64,000 nucleotides of DNA, taken from assembly GCA_015180985.1 (NCBI GenBank), contig CP054185.1, positions 2,231,225-2,295,224 on the forward strand, written 5' to 3'. The notes below the pieces were generated by a model that had not been told where the DNA came from, ran no database searches, and was given only the letters and a program-made list of their open reading frames with translations. Made by a program: the position numbers and the translations under genes. Below are positions 1 through 8,230 of this stretch, piece after piece (position 1 is the first letter of the stretch; every line of letters begins with the position of its first letter). Source of the stretch: Flammeovirgaceae bacterium (lineage in GTDB: Bacteria; Bacteroidota; Bacteroidia; Cytophagales; Cyclobacteriaceae).

Positions 1-363
1 ATTCACTCGACCGCGATAGTTTCTCCGTTTGCAGAAATTGGTAATGGTTCAATGGTTTTACATGGTGTTATCATACAAGCACAAACCCGTATAGGGAACC
101 ATGTTATTGTTAATACAGGTGCCCGGGTTGACCATGATTGCTTGATTGATAACTACGTGCATCTTGCTCCGGGTTGTGTGCTTTGTGGCACTGTTCAGGT
201 AGGTGAAGGAACATTGGTCGGAGCAGGCAGCACCGTCTTACCTGGAATCAAAATTGGTTCGTGGTCGGTTATTGGAGCAGGCTCGGTGGTGACCAAAAAT
301 ATACCCGATGGTGTTGTTGTTGCCGGAAATCCAGCAAAAATTCTTAACTGTATTAATGAATAA
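1..363 (+). CDS. PglD/NeuD-type sugar O/N-acyltransferase, 5'-truncated by window edge
   Basis: The frame is open from base 1, so the gene starts before the window; 120 residues are visible. They form a left-handed beta-helix of hexapeptide repeats (I/V-G-x-G-x-x). A histidine in VDHD matches the catalytic base of PglD-type acetyltransferases, and the usual end VVAGNPAKIL is present. The family transfers an acetyl or similar group from acyl-CoA to the amino group of a nucleotide-linked amino sugar in the cytoplasm. The stop overlaps the start of the next gene, also an acyltransferase of this type, so the two form a tandem pair in one operon. The sugar substrate cannot be read from the sequence. 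The N-terminal Rossmann part, if present, lies outside the window. Confidence 0.85.
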   Translation: MHSTAIVSPFAEIGNGSMVLHGVIIQAQTRIGNHVIVNTGARVDHDCLIDNYVHLAPGCVLCGTVQVGEGTLVGAGSTVLPGIKIGSWSVIGAGSVVTKNIPDGVVVAGNPAKILNCINE

Positions 364-979
364 CCTGGTCTTATATGGCGCGGGTGGTCTTGGGCGGGAG
401 ATTAAATCGCTGGTTGATGCTTTGCCGGAATGGCAGGTGATGGGTTTTTTCGATGATGGGGTGCCAGGGAGCACCGTGATTAATGGAGTACCCGTACTGG
501 GCGGGTTTGATAGATTAAAGAAGATTAAAGACCTGAATCTTGTTCTTGCTATAGGCTCTCCAAAACTTAAATCAACTATACTGGTTCGCCTGGCTGGCTT
601 AGATGTAACCTTTCCCATCCTTAAACATCCCTCTGTAATTATTCAGGATGTTGACCGGGTTAAAATCGGGACGGGCTGTGTTCTTACAGCGGGAGTTGTA
701 GTAACTACGGATGTCGAAATTGGCCGGCATGTTCTGCTTAATCTAAATTGTACAATAGGTCATGATGTAAGAATTGGCGACTGCTCATCTATTATGCCGG
801 GTGTAAATATTGCTGGCAATGTTGTAATTGGTAATAATGTACTGATTGGTTCAGGGGCAAATATTCTGAACGGTGTTCAGATAGACGATAATGCAACTGT
901 TGGTGCCGGGGCAGTTGTTACACAAAATGTACCTGCGGGTAAAACAGTGGTTGGAGTGCCGGCCAAACCAATTAATTAA
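356..979 (+). CDS. PglD/NeuD-family acetyltransferase
   Basis: This 207-residue protein has the full PglD architecture. An N-terminal Rossmann-like domain carries YGAGGLGRE (residues 7-15), and a C-terminal beta-helix starts near residue 100. The likely catalytic base is His136 in TIGHD. I chose the ATG at 356, which overlaps the upstream stop, because an in-frame ATG at 308 would add 16 residues before the Rossmann strand and lies deep in the previous gene. Family members acetylate UDP-4-amino sugars or sialic acid precursors. With the aminotransferase at 1960 and the dehydratase at 8231, it fits the last step of a bacillosamine-like pathway. Function is inferred from family and context; the exact sugar is unknown. 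Confidence 0.85.
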   Translation: MNNLVLYGAGGLGREIKSLVDALPEWQVMGFFDDGVPGSTVINGVPVLGGFDRLKKIKDLNLVLAIGSPKLKSTILVRLAGLDVTFPILKHPSVIIQDVDRVKIGTGCVLTAGVVVTTDVEIGRHVLLNLNCTIGHDVRIGDCSSIMPGVNIAGNVVIGNNVLIGSGANILNGVQIDDNATVGAGAVVTQNVPAGKTVVGVPAKPIN

Positions 980-1004
980 ACAGTTTGTGCATAGAATCAA
1001 AGAA

Positions 1005-1535
1005 ATGGTGAATGAATTCAAACCCGCAATTCTGTTTCTGGCAAAATTTGTCGGTATTTATCTGCTAGGTAATCTGCTTTACGGTTGGTACATAACTTCG
1101 TGGTATCCTGCACCTGACCCGGTGACCAGTTGGGTCACCCATCAGAGTGCAGATATTTTGAAACTTTTCGGCTGGGATACATCCACTTACAACCATATTG
1201 TTAAACCGACAACCTACATCGTGTATGATCAAAAATCAATCATTGCTGTATATGAGGGGTGTAATGGATTGAACGTGGTCATTATTTTTCTTGCTTTTCT
1301 GATTGCTTTCGGCCCAATATCGAAGAAGCTCATTTGGTTTGTTCCACTTGGTATATTTATCATTCATATCAGCAACCTTGCAAGAATCATTTTGCTTTTC
1401 CTGGTCTCCCTTAAACTCCCTGATTTCCTCTATTTTACCCATAAATATTTGTTCACTGCATTTATTTTTCTGTTTGTTTTCCTTCTCTGGTTGTGGTGGA
1501 TTTTTAAACTGAGCAAAAGCCGTGAACAAGTCTAA
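1005..1535 (+). CDS. xrtF: Exosortase F (XrtF), membrane transpeptidase
   Basis: A 176-residue polytopic membrane protein with the three conserved exosortase residues: Cys86 in EGCNGLN, Arg127 in NLARI and His146 in THKY. Exosortases cleave and anchor proteins bearing a C-terminal tripartite signal (short motif, membrane helix, basic tail) at the outer face of the inner membrane, usually next to exopolysaccharide genes, as here. The XrtF assignment rests on the short length and the adjacent partner gene typical of Bacteroidota. The ATG at 1005 is used; a longer frame from 891 overlaps the upstream acyltransferase and adds a non-conserved extension. The 66-residue protein at 8028 has a tail of the expected substrate type. 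Confidence 0.88.
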   Translation: MVNEFKPAILFLAKFVGIYLLGNLLYGWYITSWYPAPDPVTSWVTHQSADILKLFGWDTSTYNHIVKPTTYIVYDQKSIIAVYEGCNGLNVVIIFLAFLIAFGPISKKLIWFVPLGIFIIHISNLARIILLFLVSLKLPDFLYFTHKYLFTAFIFLFVFLLWLWWIFKLSKSREQV

Positions 1536-1932
1536 GTCAATCCGCATACTTAAGATTGCAATGGCGCTGTTAGGTTTACTCGTTGTTTTCCTTTTTCAAC
1601 GTATTGAAATTGCCGGTGCTTTGGGTGTCCATGATAAGATGTGGCAATTCATCACCAACCGGTCCATTCGGTTCGTACTAAATGATTTGCTTTCATTGTT
1701 GCTGATTTACGCCTTATTTCCGAAAAGAAAATATGTTTTGTTTGCTTTGGCTGTACAGTTATTCGGAGTAATATTCATATTGCTGCCATACTTCTTCCTT
1801 AAACTTCAACATCCCTCCTATAACGGACCGCTGATTTCTTTTCTGCACAGATTAGTATTGAACCCATTGCTTATGCTGTTGCTCATACCTGCATTTTATT
1901 TGCAGGAAGAAAATAACCGGAGAGTCCGGTGA
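1522..1932 (+). CDS. Exosortase F system-associated membrane protein
   Basis: A 136-residue protein that starts at GTG 1522 inside the last codons of xrtF (14-nt overlap), implying translational coupling. It shows about four hydrophobic segments (near residues 8-26, 50-65, 71-92 and 103-124) and no catalytic motif. A small membrane protein of this size directly after xrtF is the recurrent arrangement in Bacteroidota and is annotated as exosortase F system-associated. Its molecular role is not known to me. Conserved basic and aromatic residues at segment ends suggest a structural or chaperone partner in the inner membrane. Confidence 0.75.
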   Translation: MNKSKSIRILKIAMALLGLLVVFLFQRIEIAGALGVHDKMWQFITNRSIRFVLNDLLSLLLIYALFPKRKYVLFALAVQLFGVIFILLPYFFLKLQHPSYNGPLISFLHRLVLNPLLMLLLIPAFYLQEENNRRVR

Positions 1933-1959
1933 TGTTTTGCTCTGGAATTCTATCTTTGA

Positions 1960-3108
1960 ATGGGTATGGATAAATCGAAAATCTGGCTGTCACCACCTCA
2001 CATGGGCGGGGAGGAAATTAAGTTTGTTCAGGAAGCCTTTGATACAAACTGGGTCTCACCGGTAGGTCCGCATATCACCGCCTTCGAATCGGAGTTAAGT
2101 TCATACCTTGGTATTGCTGATTGTGCTGCCTTGAGTTCAGGAACAGCGGCTATTCATCTGGCACTGATTATTCTTGGTATACAGCGTGATGATGAAGTTA
2201 TTTGCTCAACTTTTACTTTTTCGGGAAGTTGTAATCCGGTGGTTTACCTTGGTGCAAAACCTGTGTTTGTTGATTCGGAATCCTTGACATGGAACATGGA
2301 TCCGGATCTACTGGAAGAAGCCATCAGGCATCGGATAAGTAAAACCGGTAAAAAACCTAAGGCAATTATCCTGGTTCACCTCTATGGAATGCCGGCACAG
2401 CTTGATCGGATTATGAACATTGCAAAACAGTATGAAATCCCAGTAATTGAAGATGCGGCCGAAGCGTTGGGTGCGGAGTACAAGGGTAAGAAAGTCGGCA
2501 CTTTTGGCGACATCGGCATCCTGTCATTTAACGGAAACAAGATCATCACAACTTCAGGAGGGGGAGCATTGGTGTCTGATAATATTGGCTATGTAAAACG
2601 CGCCCGCTTTCTGGCAACCCAGGCCCGAGAACCGGTATTACATTACGAGCACAAGGAAATCGGGTATAACTACCGGCTGAGTAACATCTCTGCTGGAATC
2701 GGCCGCGGTCAGCTAAAGTTTTTAGATCAACGGGTTAGAAGACGCAGGGAAATCTTTGAATTTTATTCTGATAAGCTGTCACCCTATTTTGATTTTATAC
2801 CGGAGCCAGCCGGACATTATTCCAACCGGTGGCTAACCACGGCAGTTCTGAAAGAGGTGCGGTTAAAATCAGTGGTACAATTGCAGCGGGCATTGGAAAT
2901 TGAACAAATCGAGTGTAGGCCGTTATGGAAGCCGATGCATTTGCAGCCTGTTTATGCGCAAACTGCACACTATAGCAATGGTACGGCAGAATCATTATTC
3001 AACAAAGGAATCTGTCTTCCGTCCGGAAGTAACCTGATAATCAATGACTTAAATAGAATTTGTGAAGTATTGTCCGTTTTTTTGATCAAACAAATCGGCA
3101 GTTTCTGA
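1960..3108 (+). CDS. DegT/DnrJ/EryC1/StrS-family (PglE-like) sugar aminotransferase
   Basis: A 382-residue PLP enzyme of the DegT fold. The PLP Schiff-base lysine is Lys194 in SFNGNKIITT, Asp165 in EDAAEALG fits the cofactor ring nitrogen contact, and SSGTAAIHLAL (59-69) is the phosphate-binding segment. The family transfers an amino group from glutamate to a 4-keto (or 3-keto) nucleotide sugar. With the 4,6-dehydratase at 8231 and the acetyltransferase at 356 it would make a UDP-4-amino-4,6-dideoxy sugar. ATGs at 1960 and 1966 are both possible. A TATCTTTG box at 1951-1958 sits directly before them, but no well-spaced -33 box is seen. The gene follows the exosortase pair in the same direction. 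Confidence 0.88.
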   Translation: MGMDKSKIWLSPPHMGGEEIKFVQEAFDTNWVSPVGPHITAFESELSSYLGIADCAALSSGTAAIHLALIILGIQRDDEVICSTFTFSGSCNPVVYLGAKPVFVDSESLTWNMDPDLLEEAIRHRISKTGKKPKAIILVHLYGMPAQLDRIMNIAKQYEIPVIEDAAEALGAEYKGKKVGTFGDIGILSFNGNKIITTSGGGALVSDNIGYVKRARFLATQAREPVLHYEHKEIGYNYRLSNISAGIGRGQLKFLDQRVRRRREIFEFYSDKLSPYFDFIPEPAGHYSNRWLTTAVLKEVRLKSVVQLQRALEIEQIECRPLWKPMHLQPVYAQTAHYSNGTAESLFNKGICLPSGSNLIINDLNRICEVLSVFLIKQIGSF

Positions 3109-3261
3109 GTAATCTGTCAATCCGCTTTTTCAAATCCTTGCCGGCTTAAATTTTTAAGTTGGAATACTGAAATCCTACAAGGTTACAAATGGATGATTTT
3201 AGTGATAAAATGCTGGGAATGCCATAAAACCATTGAAAATTTAATAAATTTGAGTTTTGCT

Positions 3262-6200
3262 ATGAGAATTAAACGGTTGTTAATTATAACAGTTCTAGTG
3301 CACGGTGCGGTGTGTTTTGCTTTGGCTCAAAATGATTTCCGTTCAAGGCAATCAGGTGACTGGAATCAGGCTTCAACTTGGGAAGAATTTATTGGTGGAA
3401 CCTGGCAGCTTACAAGTAACACCCCAACCTCCGCTGCTGGAGCAATTACAATTCAAAGCCCACATATCGTTACTGTAACAGCAGGGGTAACAATCGACCA
3501 AACCGTTATTAACAGCGGAAGTACCCTTGTTGTAAATGATGGTATTGACCTGGTAATTAATAACGGTGCAGGTAATGACCTGACCATTAATGGCACTGTT
3601 GACTTGCTGGGTGAATCATTTTTGTCAGGTGCTGGCAATATGGTTTTAAACGGCATATTAGGCACAGGTTCCCTTAATTCAACCGGGGCTTTGGTTACCG
3701 GTACATCAGTTGGTAATTTGCGTATTACCGGAACGCGCACATTTGCATCTGGTTCCCGCGTAGTATATGAAGGAACTGGTCCGCAGTTTATCGGCAGTGG
3801 TCACCCTGGTAATTTTACTTCAGGGGTTATTACTGAAGTGGATAATACTAATGGGATTACATTTAACCCATTTTGTGGTTCGAACTTCTCCGGAGGAGGG
3901 TCTTTGTATATCCCTGGTGATTTAATTCTTACCGCAGGCAATCTGAGCATTGTAAGTGATGCAGTAACTGTAAGGACCTTAATTTTAACAGGTAATATAA
4001 CATCAGGCTCAAATTTTATTTCTCTTGTCGGTCCTAATGTGAATATTACCCTCAGTGGTAGTGGTGATTACACCTTTCCATCACCAACTGGTACTCAAAC
4101 AGTAGGAAACTTAACCATAAACAAGCCTTCAAATACTGTGACGTTTCCTAGCCCATTTAATATTATCACCCGTTTAACAGTATCGGGAAATGTTGTGTTT
4201 AATAATACAGGAAATACGGTTAGGGATCTTGTTTTGAATTCGGGTTCGATTGATTTTAATGGGTCGGTTTCCATCACAGGTCCGATTACACAGCAAAACG
4301 CTACCATTATCTTTTTTGAAGGGAACTCATTAACAATGGCGGCCAACTATACCTCTGCAGGAGGTGTTTTGTCCTCCAATGCTTCGTCTGTCCTTAACCT
4401 GACCGGTTCAGTTGCCCATACTTCACCTTTAACATTTGAAGTTGGTAGCCAGTTGAACACACTTACTTTGAATAAATCAAGTGTTGGAATCTCAGCCACA
4501 ATTAATTCAGCTGTTACAGTAACAAATGCATTGAATCTTACAGCAGGTACTTTAAGTATAGTTGCCGGGAATCTTGCAATGAGCAGCGGTTCAACCATTA
4601 CAAAATCCAATTCAGCCTCCATAAGCACTTCAAGTCCGTCTGGAGGGCCGTGGAACCTTATTTATACCGGTACCTCCCAATCAACCGGACTTGAAATCCC
4701 GGCATCAGGAATACTGAATGCGCTTACAGTTAATACTAACTCAAGTACAACTGTTACACTTAATCAGGATATTACCGTTTTGAACGCCTTTTCAATTCCT
4801 AATAATGCACGTACATTTTTAAGTGGCAGTAATAATGTTACAGTGGGCTCCTTTTCCTGCACGGGAATTTTTAGTGCTCCAACTTCGGCAGCTACATCCG
4901 GCTTAACGGTAGGCGGTAATTTTTCTTTGGATGGAACATTTAACCATAATAACGGTACAACAATTTTTAGCGGTTCTTCATTGCTAACCGGTAGCGCAAT
5001 AAATACAGCTATATTTAATAATGTAGTAATTAATTCTAGTGGGTTAGTTACCGCCCCGGCAACGCTTAATATAAACGGGAACTTTACAAATAACGGATCT
5101 TTTACTGCGGGCTCGGGTACAGTTGTATTCAGAGGACCATCTTGCACGTTATCCGGAACAACAATGGATGCTACAAGTTTCAATCACGTAACAATAAATT
5201 CGGGCACTACGCTTGTACCATCAGCTACCTTTATTTTGACAGGCAACCTGACTGTTAATGGAACATTTAATGCAGGAAGTGGCACAATAATCTTTAATGG
5301 CACCACTTCATTAAGTGGCACAAATATCAATACAACGGTATTTAATCACATCCGGATAAATGCTGCACGAACGCTTACAGCCAGCAATATTAATTTGGGT
5401 GTTTCGGGTAATTTCATAAATAATGGCAGTTTCTTTCCGGGCACCACCGGAACCATGAATTTTGTTGGTAATACTGTGCTCTCCGGCACAGCCATTAACA
5501 CTACGGATTTTGTAAATATTGTTATTAACGGAGGTGCATCCCTGACGGGGTCCGCGGTTTTGCGAGTACAGGGTAATTATACAAACAACGGCACTTTTAA
5601 TGCTGGTTCAGGGGTGGTTTACTTTTCTGGTAACACAGGATCACGCGTGCTTACAGGAACTACTAATACGTTGTTTTATGACATAACTTTAGATAAGACC
5701 AATGGTGGTACTTCTCTTACGGTGAGTTCACCTCAAACAGTAACAAACTCCTTAACATTAACACGGGGGATTTTAAGTAACCCATCAAGTAATCTCGCTG
5801 TGAGTTCGGGAGGCACGGTTACCCGATCCAGTAATGCCTCAATAACCTCCTCATCACCAGCCGGGGGACCTTGGAATCTAGTTTATTTAACTGGTAATCA
5901 AACCACAGGTCTTGAAATCCCAAGTTCCGGGATTTTATCTAACCTTACAATTGATTTAAACAGTGGCGCAACCGTTTCGTTAAGTCAATCTATTACTGTT
6001 TTAAATACATTAACTATTCCAAACAGTGGAAGAAGTCTTGCTTGTGGAAGCCATAATGTTACGACCAACTCCTTTAATAGTTCTGGTACGTTTAGTGCGC
6101 CCAATTCATCAGCAACAACCGGTCTTACAGTTACGGGTAATTTTATCAATAATGGTACATTTAACAACAATAGTGGGACCACAATATTTAGTGGTGTAAC

Positions 6201-7995
6201 AAATCTTACAGGTTCGAGTATTACGACATTTGCTAATTTGGTGATTTCGGGTACACTTAATGCAGGGGTCAGCTTAGCTGTTAATAGAAATTTTACCAAT
6301 AATGGCTCATTTAGTGCCGGCACATCCACGGTTTCATTTACTGGAGCAGTGTTGCAAACTATTTCGGGAAGTTCAATAACTACTTTTAATAATTTAACAG
6401 TGACAAATGGAACCTCACCTGTTTCAGTAACCATAGAAAGTAATGTGAATATTGTGGGTATTCTTACCTTAGGCACATCAGCAAAACTCGATGCAGATGG
6501 GAGTTCGGATACGTCTGTACTTACACTTCTTTCTACAAATGATTCACCTGCACAGGATGCAAGTATTGCCGAATTGCCAGCCTCTGCCCAGATTTTGGGT
6601 AGCGTAACAGTACAACGATTTTTCAGACCAGCTGATAATTTCGACAGGTTTATCTCAACACCTGTATCCAACGGCCCAGTATCACAACTTCAAGCTGCTG
6701 TGCCACTAGGTACTTTTCCTGTTACAGGTGGTTTTACAGGAACTTCATTTCCATGTACTGGTTGTGTTAATAATGGTCATAACCTTCGGTATTACCGTGA
6801 GGCTGATCCTGGAATTATTAATCAGGGATATAAGGCATGGATAGTTTCATCAAATGCAGAAACACTTGTCCCTGGAGTCGGCTATGATGCCTATATGTGG
6901 AATGGTGTCTCTAATACCACCGTAAGTTTCAGAGGCACAATTAATCGGGGAAGTATTAATTTAGGAATCGTTACAACACCAGCCAGCAACTCAATCACAC
7001 ATACATCTAATGGGGTTCCATCGGCAGATGGATGGAACTTGGTAGGTAATCCATACCCCTCGGCAATTCAGTGGAATAACGGCCCGGGATGGAACAGAAC
7101 CAATATTGATCCAACGGTTTGGGTATGGGATGTTGTTGGAAGAGTGTGGCATTCTTATAATGCCAACACCATGGTTGGAGATTTAACCAATGGCGTGATT
7201 GCGTTGGGACAGGGATTCTGGGTGTATGCTTCAACACCAGGGTCAGCATCCATCACCATTAACGAACAGGCAAAATCAGTATCGGGTAGCGGAAGTTATT
7301 ACAGACAAGCAATAACCTTACCTTCTTTAAAAATCACCTTATCACAAGACGGATTTGCTGATAATTCTTTTATTCTGTTTGATGAGAACGCCACAGAGGC
7401 ATTTGATCCGGGCATGGATGCACCGAAACTTCAGCTAGGCATTGAGAGGATTTCTGTATCCGTAACGCCTGAAATAGATGTTAAACTTGGCCACTTTGCA
7501 ATTCGTGAAGAACAATTCAACGATGTTTCAATCTATGTTTTTGGCGAGAAGTCCGGTGAGTACGAACTGAGTGTTGAACCAATTGGAGCAATTTCAGCCA
7601 TCGATGAATATTACCTGGTCGATAATAAACTAGGAATTGTGAAAAAAATCACCGATGGAAATTATAAGTTTGAAATGGAAGAAGGCGTTGCTGGTACCTT
7701 TTCACGGTTTAAACTTTCCAAACAACCGATACCCCAAACTGAAAATACTATAGTAAATGTGGATTGTTATCCTAACCCTGTTTATGATGTGCTGAAATTA
7801 GCGATTAATTCATTGCAGGTGCAGAGCATAACCTTATTGGATTATTCAGGACGTGTAGTGAAGCAGGTACCTTTTAAGGTAAACGAACTTAAAACCTATG
7901 CTGAGGCGGATGTAAGTATTTTTAAAAGCGGAGTTTATCTGGTAAAAATTTTAACAAAACAAGGCGTTTTAACCCATAAAGTGATCAAGCACTGA
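3262..7995 (+). CDS. Very large secreted beta-helical adhesin with T9SS type A sorting domain
   Basis: 1577 residues from ATG 3262, which opens a clean signal peptide (MRIKRLLIITVLVHG, ending ALAQ); an upstream ATG at 3193 would bury it. The body is Ser/Thr/Asn/Gly-rich with many short strands of the type GNFTNNGSF and AGSGTV, typical of right-handed beta-helix surface proteins. A block of about 153 residues is duplicated (DNA 4516-4973 and 5737-6193, both containing GGPWNL and GLEIP). After about residue 1120 come a non-repetitive region with WNLVGNPYPS and then a T9SS type A tail (YPNPVYDVLKL ... GVYLVKI). It should cross the outer membrane through T9SS and remain on the surface. The exact ligand is unknown. 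It lies within the exosortase/glycan locus. Confidence 0.85.
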   Translation: MRIKRLLIITVLVHGAVCFALAQNDFRSRQSGDWNQASTWEEFIGGTWQLTSNTPTSAAGAITIQSPHIVTVTAGVTIDQTVINSGSTLVVNDGIDLVINNGAGNDLTINGTVDLLGESFLSGAGNMVLNGILGTGSLNSTGALVTGTSVGNLRITGTRTFASGSRVVYEGTGPQFIGSGHPGNFTSGVITEVDNTNGITFNPFCGSNFSGGGSLYIPGDLILTAGNLSIVSDAVTVRTLILTGNITSGSNFISLVGPNVNITLSGSGDYTFPSPTGTQTVGNLTINKPSNTVTFPSPFNIITRLTVSGNVVFNNTGNTVRDLVLNSGSIDFNGSVSITGPITQQNATIIFFEGNSLTMAANYTSAGGVLSSNASSVLNLTGSVAHTSPLTFEVGSQLNTLTLNKSSVGISATINSAVTVTNALNLTAGTLSIVAGNLAMSSGSTITKSNSASISTSSPSGGPWNLIYTGTSQSTGLEIPASGILNALTVNTNSSTTVTLNQDITVLNAFSIPNNARTFLSGSNNVTVGSFSCTGIFSAPTSAATSGLTVGGNFSLDGTFNHNNGTTIFSGSSLLTGSAINTAIFNNVVINSSGLVTAPATLNINGNFTNNGSFTAGSGTVVFRGPSCTLSGTTMDATSFNHVTINSGTTLVPSATFILTGNLTVNGTFNAGSGTIIFNGTTSLSGTNINTTVFNHIRINAARTLTASNINLGVSGNFINNGSFFPGTTGTMNFVGNTVLSGTAINTTDFVNIVINGGASLTGSAVLRVQGNYTNNGTFNAGSGVVYFSGNTGSRVLTGTTNTLFYDITLDKTNGGTSLTVSSPQTVTNSLTLTRGILSNPSSNLAVSSGGTVTRSSNASITSSSPAGGPWNLVYLTGNQTTGLEIPSSGILSNLTIDLNSGATVSLSQSITVLNTLTIPNSGRSLACGSHNVTTNSFNSSGTFSAPNSSATTGLTVTGNFINNGTFNNNSGTTIFSGVTNLTGSSITTFANLVISGTLNAGVSLAVNRNFTNNGSFSAGTSTVSFTGAVLQTISGSSITTFNNLTVTNGTSPVSVTIESNVNIVGILTLGTSAKLDADGSSDTSVLTLLSTNDSPAQDASIAELPASAQILGSVTVQRFFRPADNFDRFISTPVSNGPVSQLQAAVPLGTFPVTGGFTGTSFPCTGCVNNGHNLRYYREADPGIINQGYKAWIVSSNAETLVPGVGYDAYMWNGVSNTTVSFRGTINRGSINLGIVTTPASNSITHTSNGVPSADGWNLVGNPYPSAIQWNNGPGWNRTNIDPTVWVWDVVGRVWHSYNANTMVGDLTNGVIALGQGFWVYASTPGSASITINEQAKSVSGSGSYYRQAITLPSLKITLSQDGFADNSFILFDENATEAFDPGMDAPKLQLGIERISVSVTPEIDVKLGHFAIREEQFNDVSIYVFGEKSGEYELSVEPIGAISAIDEYYLVDNKLGIVKKITDGNYKFEMEEGVAGTFSRFKLSKQPIPQTENTIVNVDCYPNPVYDVLKLAINSLQVQSITLLDYSGRVVKQVPFKVNELKTYAEADVSIFKSGVYLVKILTKQGVLTHKVIKH
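4516..6193 (+). repeat. Divergent duplicated ~457-bp block inside the adhesin gene
   Basis: Segments 4516-4973 and 5737-6193 encode parallel series of the same motifs in the same order: TVTNAL/TVTNSL, GGPWNL, TGLEIP, SGIL, ITVLN, SIPN/TIPN, GSNNVT/GSHNVT, SAPTSAATSGLTV/SAPNSSATTGLTV and GTTIFSG. The copies are about 153 residues each and separated by about 760 bp of shorter repeats. Divergence is high, so this is an old internal duplication and not an unstable tandem array. Confidence 0.75.
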
Positions 7996-8027
7996 ACTGA
8001 TTGTGTTGGCTTATTTTTTTGTAATCA

Positions 8028-8228
8028 ATGACAGGCACTAAAATATTCATTTATTCTGCAATTCTGCTATTGATCTGCCATACTGTACACGCTCAGCCTG
8101 GTGGTGGGGGAGATCCGGGAGGCGGCCAACCTGTACCTATTGGTGGGATGGAATTCCTACTTGGACTTGGAGCAGCTTTAGGTGTAAAAAAAATTCTTGG
8201 TTTGCGGAATAAGAATAAATCGCTGTAA
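8028..8228 (+). CDS. Small secreted protein with exosortase-type C-terminal sorting signal (PID-CTERM-like)
   Basis: 66 residues. A signal peptide (1-22, ending VHA) is followed by a Gly/Pro linker (23-36), then PIGG (37-40), a short hydrophobic helix (41-53) and a basic tail (KKILGLRNKNK). This motif, helix and basic-tail order is the tripartite signal recognised by exosortases. It resembles what I recall as the Bacteroidota PID-CTERM sorting domain, with Gly in place of Asp after PI. An exosortase F gene lies 6.5 kb upstream and the next gene starts 2 nt downstream, so this is the obvious substrate candidate. The mature protein would be almost only linker, so it may be a surface tag or a glycan-attachment peptide. 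The link to XrtF is inference. Confidence 0.7.
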   Translation: MTGTKIFIYSAILLLICHTVHAQPGGGGDPGGGQPVPIGGMEFLLGLGAALGVKKILGLRNKNKSL

Positions 8229-8230
8229 CC

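Noticed and set aside
3245-3252. TAAATTTG promoter box before the adhesin
   Set aside because: It matches the -7 consensus but is only 10 bp from the ATG and lacks a -33 element; a chance match in AT-rich DNA is likely.
5985-6671. 228-codon minus-strand frame
   Set aside because: It is antisense to the repetitive adhesin; its Val/Pro/Thr-rich composition reflects the complementary repeats.
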